NCBI GenBank assembly: GCA_025462785.1
Contig: JAOAPG010000122.1
Span: 1 to 6,207, forward strand
Direction: 5' to 3'
DNA length: 6,207 nucleotides
From: Acidobacteriaceae bacterium
GTDB taxonomy: Bacteria; Acidobacteriota; Terriglobia; Terriglobales; Acidobacteriaceae
Shown: positions 1-5,698 of the stretch, piece by piece
How the letters are laid out: every line of letters starts with the position of its first letter
How positions within the stretch are numbered: position 1 is the stretch's first letter
Program-made: the position numbers and the translations under genes
Notes under the pieces: model-generated
The model's input: only the letters and a program-made list of their open reading frames with translations
Told to the model about the DNA's origin: nothing
Databases searched by the model: none

Positions 1-680
1 AGGTCGTCCTTCCACGCTGCATGCTGCTCGGGAAGAAAATTCTCCACAATGTAGCGAAAGCGCTTCAGCCCAATCCGTAAACTGTGGAACGCAACTTTTG
101 AACGATTGCGCAATGCGAGCCGGTGTAAATCATAGGCAGTGTTCCACTTTTCCAGCGCAAGGTGCTTGAAAAGAATTGTTCCGGGACGCAACTTCGCTCC
201 ACGCCGCGGTAATGTTGTGCTCCATCTTGCCCACTGCTTGCGATCAAATTCCTGCAGGGCTTCGGCCGCCTCCTGTTTGAGCTGCACCTGCCGATCGGAG
301 AAGCTTCGCAGCAGAACTTGAGCCTCCACGTCATCCGGAGGAGCGAGTCGCTGAACCCACTCTTCCATGACTTGAACATCGCGCAAATCTCCCAGGCGAC
401 TGAAGAGCCGCTTCCCCGCTTTTTTCATTCTCTTCCACTCAGGGTTAGGGTCCATGACCATAAGTCCGTCGGCGAGCGAACGACATCGACGCAATGCCAC
501 CCGCAAATCGTGCACTGGATCCGCTTCAAAACCCACGCTGGCACGGTCGCATTCTTCGATGACGCGCTGCATCCAAAACGCAAGCCCCGTCTTCTTTCGA
601 ACTGGTTTCTTCTGAACTGGGTTGGGTACAGCAACTGCAACAGCAGAGCTCATGAGCTTCATTGTCGCCGTAAGCTCCAT
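1..680 (-). CDS. CHAD domain protein, C-terminus cut by the window edge
   Basis: This frame is open from the left edge to base 680 and encodes at least 226 residues. CHAD domains are alpha-helical bundles rich in conserved His, Arg and Lys that bind polyphosphate and can target proteins to polyphosphate granules. Both diagnostic basic helices are visible: VHDLRVALRRCR at residues 56-67 (His57, Arg60, Arg64, Arg65) and FHSLRIGLKRFRY at 198-210 (His199, Arg202, Lys206, Arg207, Arg209). The helix-turn LGDLRDVQVM at 96-105 is also typical. The domain begins near residue 32, and the missing end should be under 100 residues. No fused adenylate cyclase-like (CYTH) domain precedes it, so this is a stand-alone CHAD protein. 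Start choice is uncertain: in-frame ATGs lie at 680, 662 and 653. The first follows an in-frame stop directly, with GGAAG only three bases upstream. It is divergent from the transporter gene at 797. Family assignment is firm; the physiological role is inferred. Confidence 0.88.
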   Translation of the reverse strand, partial: MELTATMKLMSSAVAVAVPNPVQKKPVRKKTGLAFWMQRVIEECDRASVGFEADPVHDLRVALRRCRSLADGLMVMDPNPEWKRMKKAGKRLFSRLGDLRDVQVMEEWVQRLAPPDDVEAQVLLRSFSDRQVQLKQEAAEALQEFDRKQWARWSTTLPRRGAKLRPGTILFKHLALEKWNTAYDLHRLALRNRSKVAFHSLRIGLKRFRYIVENFLPEQHAAWKDD

Positions 681-796
681 TTACTTCCAGTGCTTTTCGT
701 TCTTCGGTTAATTCCGAAACGGAGCCGGAACGATGGTTTAGCGACATCTGCTCCTACAAATATTCACGGTATGGCACACTGGTAAGTAGGTATTAA

Positions 797-1633
797 ATGA
801 ACGTTCTTGAATTCACGCTGCTCGTCGCATTGGGATCACTGCTGGCTGGCCTTTTGGGATCCTTGACAGGGTTGGGAGGCGGCGTCGTTCTGGTGCCTCT
901 GCTCACGATTTTCTTTAAGGTGGACCTTCGATACGCGATTGGAGCTTCTCTAGTCTCGGTCATCGCGACGTCGTCTGGCGCAGCGGCGGCTTACGTAAAA
1001 GAAGGATTCTCTAATATTCGCATCGGCATGTTTCTGGAGATTGCGACGACTCTTGGCGCCCTCTTAGGGGCTTATCTAACGGCCAAAGTCCCAAGCAGTG
1101 CCATTGCGATCATCTTTGGATCTGTGCTGCTTTATTCCGCATATATTTCTCGCCGGACAAGACCCAGAACAGAAAAAGCTGATCCACCGGATTCGTTGGC
1201 AACCAAACTCCGCATGAATGGCAGCTTCCCAACAACTACGGGCATTCGCGATTACAACGTCTACCGTGTCCCTGCCGGATTTGGACTCATGTTCGGCGCA
1301 GGGACTCTCTCCGGCTTACTGGGGATCGGATCGGGAGCCGTGAAGGTCCTCGCGATGGACCAAGCGATGAAGATTCCCTTCAAAGTCTCGACCACGACCA
1401 GCAACTTCATGATCGGTGTGACAGCCGCAGCCAGCGCGGGCGTTTATCTCAGTCGGGGCTATATCGATCCTGGCCTCGCCATGCCTGTAATGCTTGGAGT
1501 GTTGGTGGGCTCATTAATTGGCACACGCATCTTGGTCAAAGCGGAAACCAAGTGGTTGCGGCTCGTGTTCAGCATCGTGATTATTTTGCTCGCGTTGCAA
1601 ATGATCTATAAAGGGATCGCGGGGAGAATCTGA
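797..1633 (+). CDS. TSUP-family (TauE/SafE-type) membrane transporter
   Basis: A 278-residue integral membrane protein of the TSUP family, whose characterised members move sulfite, sulfonates or other organosulfur anions across the inner membrane. The sequence shows the expected internal two-fold repeat. The glycine-rich GLLGSLTGLGGG at residues 18-29 is echoed by GTLSGLLGIGSG at 169-180, and the helix after each (AIGASLVSVIATSSGAAAAY, 47-66; VSTTTSNFMIGVTAAASAG, 197-215) matches too. A charged loop of about 40 residues (119-158) separates the halves. Length is normal for the family. Start support: TAAGTAGG at 783-790, one mismatch from an ideal Shine-Dalgarno, lies six bases before the ATG. 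The stop codon overlaps the start of the DUF1634 gene, so the two are probably co-translated. Substrate cannot be read from the sequence, and no sulfur-metabolism gene is nearby. Confidence 0.9.
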   Translation: MNVLEFTLLVALGSLLAGLLGSLTGLGGGVVLVPLLTIFFKVDLRYAIGASLVSVIATSSGAAAAYVKEGFSNIRIGMFLEIATTLGALLGAYLTAKVPSSAIAIIFGSVLLYSAYISRRTRPRTEKADPPDSLATKLRMNGSFPTTTGIRDYNVYRVPAGFGLMFGAGTLSGLLGIGSGAVKVLAMDQAMKIPFKVSTTTSNFMIGVTAAASAGVYLSRGYIDPGLAMPVMLGVLVGSLIGTRILVKAETKWLRLVFSIVIILLALQMIYKGIAGRI

Positions 1634-2025
1634 TGGCATCAAGTCAGCCATGGAACGACCAACGAGTGGAAGAGATCATCGGCAATTTGTTACGCGCAGG
1701 CGTGCTGCTGTCTGCGTTCGTTGTGCTATTTGGCGGAATAATCTACTTGGCGAGGCACGGAGATTCTCCAGCTAACTATCGCGTATTCCAGGGGGAGCCG
1801 AGTGAACTCAAAAGCGTCACGGGAATATTGCACTATGCTTTTGCGTTGCGAGGTCGGGGAATTATCCAATTAGGACTGCTTTTGCTGATCGCAACTCCAG
1901 TCGCGAGAGTGGCCTTTTCCATATTTGGCTTTGCGGCGGAAAAAGACCGGATGTACGTCGTCTTTACAATAATTGTGTTAGCGATCTTGCTGTACAGCCT
2001 ATTTGGGCCCTCGATAATGCTCTGA
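1633..2025 (+). CDS. DUF1634 family small membrane protein
   Basis: A 130-residue protein with three predicted membrane spans, roughly residues 19-40, 77-97 and 106-127. A soluble stretch of about 35 residues follows the first span. The segment RGRGIIQLGLLLLIATPVAR (73-92), followed by an EKDRMYVV turn and a final hydrophobic helix, is the hallmark of DUF1634. Members of this family are often encoded beside TSUP transporters, as here. The start overlaps the transporter stop by one base (TGATG at 1631-1635), and GGGGAG at 1621-1626 lies six bases ahead. This arrangement implies translational coupling and roughly matched amounts of the two proteins. A role as accessory or regulatory subunit of the transporter is inference; no biochemical function of DUF1634 is known to me. 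Confidence 0.85.
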   Translation: MASSQPWNDQRVEEIIGNLLRAGVLLSAFVVLFGGIIYLARHGDSPANYRVFQGEPSELKSVTGILHYAFALRGRGIIQLGLLLLIATPVARVAFSIFGFAAEKDRMYVVFTIIVLAILLYSLFGPSIML

Positions 2026-2058
2026 AGCCGGACGACGCTTCGGGTTGGAAGTGTTTTT
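2024..2058 (+). terminator. Weak candidate terminator after the transporter pair
   Basis: GAAGC at 2024-2028 can pair with GCTTC at 2037-2041 over an eight-base loop, overlapping the DUF1634 stop codon. A T-run comes only at 2054-2058, about a dozen bases after the stem. The stem is short and the T-run distant, so this is a weak call. An end of transcription somewhere in this 116-base gap is nevertheless plausible. Confidence 0.25.
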
Positions 2059-2141
2059 AGCAGTCAGAAAGAATCCCACTTTTTCCCAATTGTGGTCACC
2101 TCGAGTATCGAAGTTCTCTCAATTCCGACAATAATGCAACT

Positions 2142-2741
2142 ATGCGAGCTGCGCGAGCATCACTCCGTAATGCATGTAGCAGGCTTACTCCCCCGCGGCA
2201 GCATTCGTGTCTGTTCCATCCTCTCGAGCCTCTCACTCCTCATGCGAAATTTAAAGTAGCGGTCGATGATTCCTTTGACCCATCGGCATTTCTGGTCGCG
2301 GGAGTGTTCGCTGGCATGTCGCTGGCGCAAAGGCAGTATCCCGGTTTCGGATACGGGGCCTCTGCACTCGGCAAGTACTACGGAGCGGCTTTCGCTGATC
2401 AGGCGATCGGTAACATGATGACGGAATCCTTATTTCCAATCGCGCTTCATCAAGATCCACGATACTTTGTGAAATCAAAGGGCGGTTTCTGGAACCGAAC
2501 AGGATACGCAATCAGCCGCGAGGTAATCACCCGTGCTGACGATGGACGAAATCATTTCAATACCTCCGAACTTGTAGGAAATGCAGTGGCGGCGGGCATT
2601 TCGAATGTCTATTATCCCGCGTCAGGTAGGTCCTACGGGAACACCGCCGACAAGTGGGGCCAGCAGATCGGGTTCGATGCCTTTTTCAATATCATGAAAG
2701 AGTTTTGGCCTGACGTTCGCGTGAAGTTATTTGGCCAATAA
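2142..2741 (+). CDS. Conserved protein of unknown function, atypical N-terminus
   Basis: A 199-residue protein of a family I recall from many acidobacterial genomes, without known function. The recognisable core starts at about residue 30 (PLTPHAKFKVAVDDSFDP). It continues through YGASALGKYYGAAFADQAIGN (71-91), MTESLFPIALHQDPRYF (93-109), a GFWNRTGYAISR block (115-126), FNTSELVGNAVAAGISNVYYP (139-159) and the terminal KEFWPDVRVKLF (186-197). The gene is probably complete at its C-terminus. Family members as I remember them begin with a signal peptide and a short linker before the core. Here the first 29 residues are basic, Cys- and Pro-containing, and show no hydrophobic signal helix. No Shine-Dalgarno precedes the ATG. 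The frame stays open upstream to a stop at 2058-2060 but offers no other start codon. The core is surely coding; the true 5' end is uncertain. It could have lost its export signal through a frameshift. Confidence 0.75.
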   Translation: MRAARASLRNACSRLTPPRQHSCLFHPLEPLTPHAKFKVAVDDSFDPSAFLVAGVFAGMSLAQRQYPGFGYGASALGKYYGAAFADQAIGNMMTESLFPIALHQDPRYFVKSKGGFWNRTGYAISREVITRADDGRNHFNTSELVGNAVAAGISNVYYPASGRSYGNTADKWGQQIGFDAFFNIMKEFWPDVRVKLFGQ

Positions 2742-2813
2742 AAAAAGAAGGTCGCTTTGTAGATTGGGCCTGTTCTCGTGGGGTAAAATCTGAGAATTCT
2801 TCCTGGTGACTCC

Positions 2814-4175
2814 ATGAGTTGTGCCGCCCCCTCTCGCTTGCGCTATCTGTCCTCAGTGCCACTTCTGACACTGTTAGTCGTATCTAGCTATGCTCAGCAA
2901 TCCCCTTCCGTGAATTCTATTCTTCGGGTGGAGCTGGATTCTCCCGCAAAGGTCAAACACGGTGCACCTGTCCATGCGCATACCGTAGAACCTCTTTATA
3001 ATGCAGACACGCTCATAGTTCCTGCTGGAACGATTGTTACGGGCAAGATAATCTCGGTCACTCCCGTGACAAAAGGGAAACGTGCAGATGCGATGTCGCA
3101 CGGCGACTTCACCCCGCTCCACGAGTCCCAGATTAAGTTCGAGACTATCAAGGCGGTCAACGGTAATTCCATTGCAATTGAGGCTGCTCCTGCGCAACAA
3201 AGCAGCGCGGTAGTGCGATTCCAAAGGTCCAACTCCAAGCACCCGTCAATCTTTAGGCGCTTATGGGCGAGCGCTGCAGATCAAAAGAATCAGACTCTGA
3301 ACTCGATTACCGGACCAGGAAAAGTTGATCGATTGAAGAAGTACGCTTTCTCCCAACTGCCATGGCATCCCGAGACCATCGATGCCGGGGTACAGTACGA
3401 CATTACACTTCAGGCTCCTCTGGTGATACCCCAGAATGCCGCTATGTTGAAGCCGAATACATCTGAAAGTGCGAGCGATCCGAAAAAGCTTTCCACCACC
3501 AAAGAGCCTGAGAAGTTGAACCATTCCGCCGTGCTGCACGCGCGACTGGCAGATGAACTCAGTTCCAAGACCGCAAAGCAGAACGACGCAGTCGTCGCCG
3601 TAGTGACTCAGCCATTGCTCGACCGGCAAGGACAGGTTGAAATCCCACAGGGAGCCTTGCTCAAGGGCAGGGTACTCCGTGCCCATCCGGCAAAGGGCTG
3701 GGGGAAAAATGGAGCCTTGCGCTTTACCTTCAACCAGGTCGATTTTCCTCAAGGGACGCAGCAGCAAGTTTCCGGCGTTCCGACCGCAGTCGATGGATCG
3801 AGAAATCAAAGCCTGAAGCTTGATTCAGAGGGTGGCGTCGAACCAGACACTAACAAGGGCTTGATGATGCCGTTAGCGCTCGGCCTAATCGCGGCCTCGA
3901 CGTTCACGGATGAAGACGCTGGAGTAGCTAAGATTGGTGTTTCCAGCAATGGCTTCGGGCTGATCACGCGGGTCATAGCAGTTGCTACCGGTTCAAAGAC
4001 CGTGGGCGGCGTGATAGGGTTGATGGGAGCCGGGCGTATGGTGTACTCCAGGTTTCTAGCTCATGGTCGTGACGTTGTGTTCCAGCGCAATTCTCCCGTT
4101 GAGGTAGAAGTAGGACCTATTCACAAGCTCTCGACCCCGGTTACGTCTTCGCCTTCTCATCTACCGCACAGCTAG
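2814..4175 (+). CDS. Exported protein with duplicated beta-rich module, function unknown
   Basis: A 453-residue protein with a clear signal peptide: Arg8 and Arg10, a hydrophobic run at 11-24, and likely cleavage after SYA at residue 27. The mature part contains two copies of one module. Copy 1 (about 36-125) has VHAHTVEPLYN followed by LIVPAGTIVTGKIISV (67-82). Copy 2 (about 239-322) has VVAVVTQPLLD followed by VEIPQGALLKGRVLRA (275-290). The hydrophobic-(V/I)P-x-G-x-x-x-x-G-(K/R)-(I/V) pattern recalls the beta-barrel of VirB10/TrbI-type proteins, but that resemblance is only a motif-level impression. A low-complexity Ser/Lys/Glu-rich linker (about 213-236) separates the halves. A Gly/Ala-rich segment (349-410) near the C-terminus may be membrane-associated. 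The region after it (GRDVVFQRNSPVEVEVGP, 418-435) looks like a closing beta strand pair. The ribosome-binding signal is weak (GGTG five bases before ATG). Probably periplasmic or surface-exposed; no function assigned. Confidence 0.85.
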   Translation: MSCAAPSRLRYLSSVPLLTLLVVSSYAQQSPSVNSILRVELDSPAKVKHGAPVHAHTVEPLYNADTLIVPAGTIVTGKIISVTPVTKGKRADAMSHGDFTPLHESQIKFETIKAVNGNSIAIEAAPAQQSSAVVRFQRSNSKHPSIFRRLWASAADQKNQTLNSITGPGKVDRLKKYAFSQLPWHPETIDAGVQYDITLQAPLVIPQNAAMLKPNTSESASDPKKLSTTKEPEKLNHSAVLHARLADELSSKTAKQNDAVVAVVTQPLLDRQGQVEIPQGALLKGRVLRAHPAKGWGKNGALRFTFNQVDFPQGTQQQVSGVPTAVDGSRNQSLKLDSEGGVEPDTNKGLMMPLALGLIAASTFTDEDAGVAKIGVSSNGFGLITRVIAVATGSKTVGGVIGLMGAGRMVYSRFLAHGRDVVFQRNSPVEVEVGPIHKLSTPVTSSPSHLPHS

Positions 4176-4234
4176 GATTTTGCGTTGACAGGCTTTCTCT
4201 CGCCGTTCAAGCTTATCGCATCTCTTTGACGAAC

Positions 4235-4261
4235 CTTTACTCCCCTTTACCAACTCTTTAC
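4235..4261 (-). promoter_or_regulatory. CpxR-box-like triple GTAAA repeat
   Basis: On the minus strand this reads as three GTAAAG copies, with GTAAA at 4261-4257, 4250-4246 and 4240-4236. The first pair is separated by six bases and the second by exactly five. GTAAA-N5-GTAAA is the known binding pattern of the OmpR-family regulator CpxR in enterobacteria, which controls cpxP and spy. The next gene downstream, about 95 bases away, encodes a Spy/CpxP-like protein. Periodicity of 10-11 bases places the repeats on one DNA face, as tandem response-regulator dimers require. That a CpxR-like regulator acts here is inference. Confidence 0.4.
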
Positions 4262-4278
4262 CACTGCTCCCAATCCTA

Positions 4279-4304
4279 AGTGTTCCTATTAGTGAAGGAA
4301 CTCT
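4279..4304. repeat. Inverted repeat upstream of the Spy-like gene
   Basis: AGTGTTCC at 4279-4286 and GGAACTCT at 4297-4304 are inverted copies with a single mismatch, separated by ten bases. The core GTTCC/GGAAC pairs perfectly. It may be a protein-binding dyad or a small RNA hairpin. The right arm also contains GGAACT, which resembles a -35 element for extracytoplasmic-function sigma factors. A GCTGA at 4321-4325 sits at approximately the right distance for a degenerate -10. Confidence 0.4.
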
Positions 4305-4343
4305 CGGCTATTGAAGTCCTGCTGACGTTCTCTCATAAAATTT

Positions 4344-4348
4344 GGAGG
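4344..4348 (+). promoter_or_regulatory. Shine-Dalgarno that fixes the Spy-like start
   Basis: GGAGG lies eight bases before the ATG at 4357. An in-frame TTG at 4342 overlaps this ribosome-binding site and cannot use it, so the ATG is the real start. Confidence 0.85.
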
Positions 4349-4356
4349 CAGACGAA

Positions 4357-4827
4357 ATGTTTAGTTTCATCCATGGCAGCAACAACTCTCGGCCAAGAGG
4401 GTTCGGATCTCTAGCGATGGCGACCGCTTTGGCTATCGCGATCACTAGCGGCATTTTCGCGATAACGGCCAGCGCACAGGAAGCTCCTAGCCAAGGTTCT
4501 CAAACAGAAACAGCACCGCAAAATGGCGGCGGACATTGGCATCATCACAAGAGGCCGAGTGTTGATAAACAGGTTAAACATCTCACTAAGGCTTTAAAGC
4601 TAAGCGACGACCAGCAGGCCAAAGTCAGGAGGGCTCTGGAAGACCAGCACAATCAGATGGAACAGATCCGCAGTGATTCTTCTTTGTCACGCGACGACCG
4701 CTTTAACAAGATGAAAGGAATCCGTGACAGCACGAATACTCAGATCAAGACCGTGCTAAATGAGGATCAGCAGAAGAAATTCGAAGAAATACAACAGAAA
4801 CACCAAAAGAGGCATGAGAGAGCATGA
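4357..4827 (+). CDS. Spy/CpxP-like periplasmic protein (LTxxQ-type)
   Basis: With the ATG chosen here the product has 156 residues. It carries a signal peptide: Arg12 and Arg14, a hydrophobic run at about 18-38, and likely cleavage after ASA at residue 40. The mature protein is almost wholly helical and highly charged. It carries two degenerate LTxxQ motifs, LSDDQ at 82-86 and LNEDQ at 134-138. These fit the Spy/CpxP family, whose members are small periplasmic helical proteins acting as chaperones or as inhibitors of envelope-stress signalling. A His cluster GHWHHH at 59-64 lies between the signal peptide and the first helix and may bind metal. The gene stands alone, with its own upstream region holding a CpxR-like repeat and an inverted repeat, and is followed by a strong hairpin. 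Regulation by envelope stress is inferred from that context. The chaperone function is not demonstrable from sequence alone; similar acidobacterial proteins are mostly annotated only as hypothetical. Confidence 0.82.
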   Translation: MFSFIHGSNNSRPRGFGSLAMATALAIAITSGIFAITASAQEAPSQGSQTETAPQNGGGHWHHHKRPSVDKQVKHLTKALKLSDDQQAKVRRALEDQHNQMEQIRSDSSLSRDDRFNKMKGIRDSTNTQIKTVLNEDQQKKFEEIQQKHQKRHERA

Positions 4828-4928
4828 GGGTTTGGCGCAGCAGTAATAACAAAAATGATCGATTATGAAAAGCGAAGCGACAACCCGGAACGGTTCTATT
4901 TATCCGCTTATAGGCAACGTACTCTTCT

Positions 4929-4970
4929 CCGCGACCCTAGCTTTTCCCAGCTTGGCTGGGGTCGCGGTTA
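4929..4970 (+). terminator. Strong GC-rich hairpin, probable terminator of the Spy-like gene
   Basis: CCGCGACCCTAGC at 4929-4941 pairs with GCTGGGGTCGCGG at 4955-4967 over 13 pairs including one wobble, with a 13-base loop. On the plus strand it is followed by TTATTCT, a modest T-rich tail; on the minus strand no T-run follows. An alternative inner stem CCCAGC/GCTGGG (4946-4951 and 4955-4960, three-base loop) competes with part of the long stem. It lies in the 250-base gap between the convergent Spy-like and folE genes. Otherwise that gap shows only a five-pair stem (AGCGG/CCGCT at 4990-5007) and no credible gene. Confidence 0.55.
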
Positions 4971-5077
4971 TTCTAGGGATGATTCTCACAGCGGGTTTCT
5001 CGCCGCTTCGTTTAGGTTTCCAGAATTACAAGTAAGCGGAGTACGTATTGTTCAAAAGCAGAGCAGGAGGATAAGTC

Positions 5078-5677
5078 TTACTCTCCATTCGATCGATTTC
5101 GAATCAGTGATAGAAACTCAGTTCTGGTTTCTTGCTCATCGCGGAAACAGCCTAGCATCGACGAAGTCACGGCAGCTGCATGCTGCTTCTCCACTCCTCG
5201 CATCATCATGCAAAGGTGTCTGGCCTCCACCACCACGCCAACCCCCTGCGGTTGAATTACCTTCTGTATGGTTTCAGCAATCTGCGTGGTAAGGCGTTCC
5301 TGTATCTGTAGCCGCCGCGAAAATATTTCGATTAACCGAGGAATTTTGCTCAATCCGACAACTTTGCCGCTCGGGATATAAGCCACGTGTACTTTGCCGA
5401 AGAAAGGCAGCATGTGATGCTCGCACAAGCTGAACATCTCAATATCTTTGACGATGACCATTTCATCGTAGCTGACCGTGAAGAGCGCTTTGTTAAGCAT
5501 TACTTCGGGATCTTCTTTGTATCCCTTGGTGAGATGTTCGAATGCGCCATGTACGCGAGCTGGCGTGCGCACCAAGCCTTCCCGCTCGGGATCTTCGCCC
5601 AAGCGCACAATCATTTCACGCACTAGCTCTTCAAAGCTCGCGCTAGTTAAAGTTGTTGTTTCGACCGACGAGGTCAT
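5078..5677 (-). CDS. folE: GTP cyclohydrolase I (FolE)
   Basis: A 199-residue cytoplasmic enzyme, full length for the type I family. It opens the guanine ring of GTP to give 7,8-dihydroneopterin triphosphate and formate, the entry step to folate and biopterin-type cofactors. All zinc and catalytic residues are present. SLCEHHMLPF at 83-92 supplies Cys85, His87 and His88. RHLCMMMRG at 153-161 supplies His154 and Cys156. Zinc ligands by homology with the E. coli enzyme are Cys85, His88 and Cys156. The N-terminal helical part (15-50) includes REGLVRTPARV, and the substrate-pocket segment GLSKIPRLI (108-116) is intact. It is the third gene of the operon, 21 bases after the PTPS stop, with a very strong GGGGAGGA Shine-Dalgarno at 5690-5683 six bases from the ATG. 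Its position behind two PTPS-family genes suggests service to a pterin pathway beyond folate. Confidence 0.97.
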   Translation of the reverse strand: MTSSVETTTLTSASFEELVREMIVRLGEDPEREGLVRTPARVHGAFEHLTKGYKEDPEVMLNKALFTVSYDEMVIVKDIEMFSLCEHHMLPFFGKVHVAYIPSGKVVGLSKIPRLIEIFSRRLQIQERLTTQIAETIQKVIQPQGVGVVVEARHLCMMMRGVEKQHAAAVTSSMLGCFRDEQETRTEFLSLIRNRSNGE

Positions 5678-5698
5678 GTCGTTCCTCCCCTGTCTTGC

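Noticed and set aside
703..718. Inverted repeat TTCGG-N6-CCGAA between the CHAD and transporter genes
   Set aside because: Only five paired bases; this could easily be chance, and no promoter element around it can be supported.
318..785. 155-residue plus-strand open frame
   Set aside because: It is antisense to the CHAD gene, whose minus-strand frame carries clear family motifs; the translation shows no recognisable domain.
2757..2789. Promoter-like TTGTAG and TAAAAT before the 453-residue gene
   Set aside because: The spacing is 21 bases, too long for a normal housekeeping promoter. TAAAAT alone may be a -10 but cannot be supported further.
3261..3809. 182-residue minus-strand open frame
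   Set aside because: It lies opposite the signal-peptide-bearing 453-residue gene and reads as a shadow of it.
4185..4190. Perfect TTGACA after the 453-residue gene
   Set aside because: No -10-like hexamer lies 16-18 bases downstream, so it is not called as a promoter.
4342..4356. TTG start for the Spy-like gene
   Set aside because: It overlaps the GGAGG ribosome-binding site that correctly spaces the ATG at 4357.
4855..5292. 145-residue plus-strand open frame after the Spy-like gene
   Set aside because: It runs through the hairpin and then antisense over the folE C-terminus, has no Shine-Dalgarno of note and no recognisable domain.
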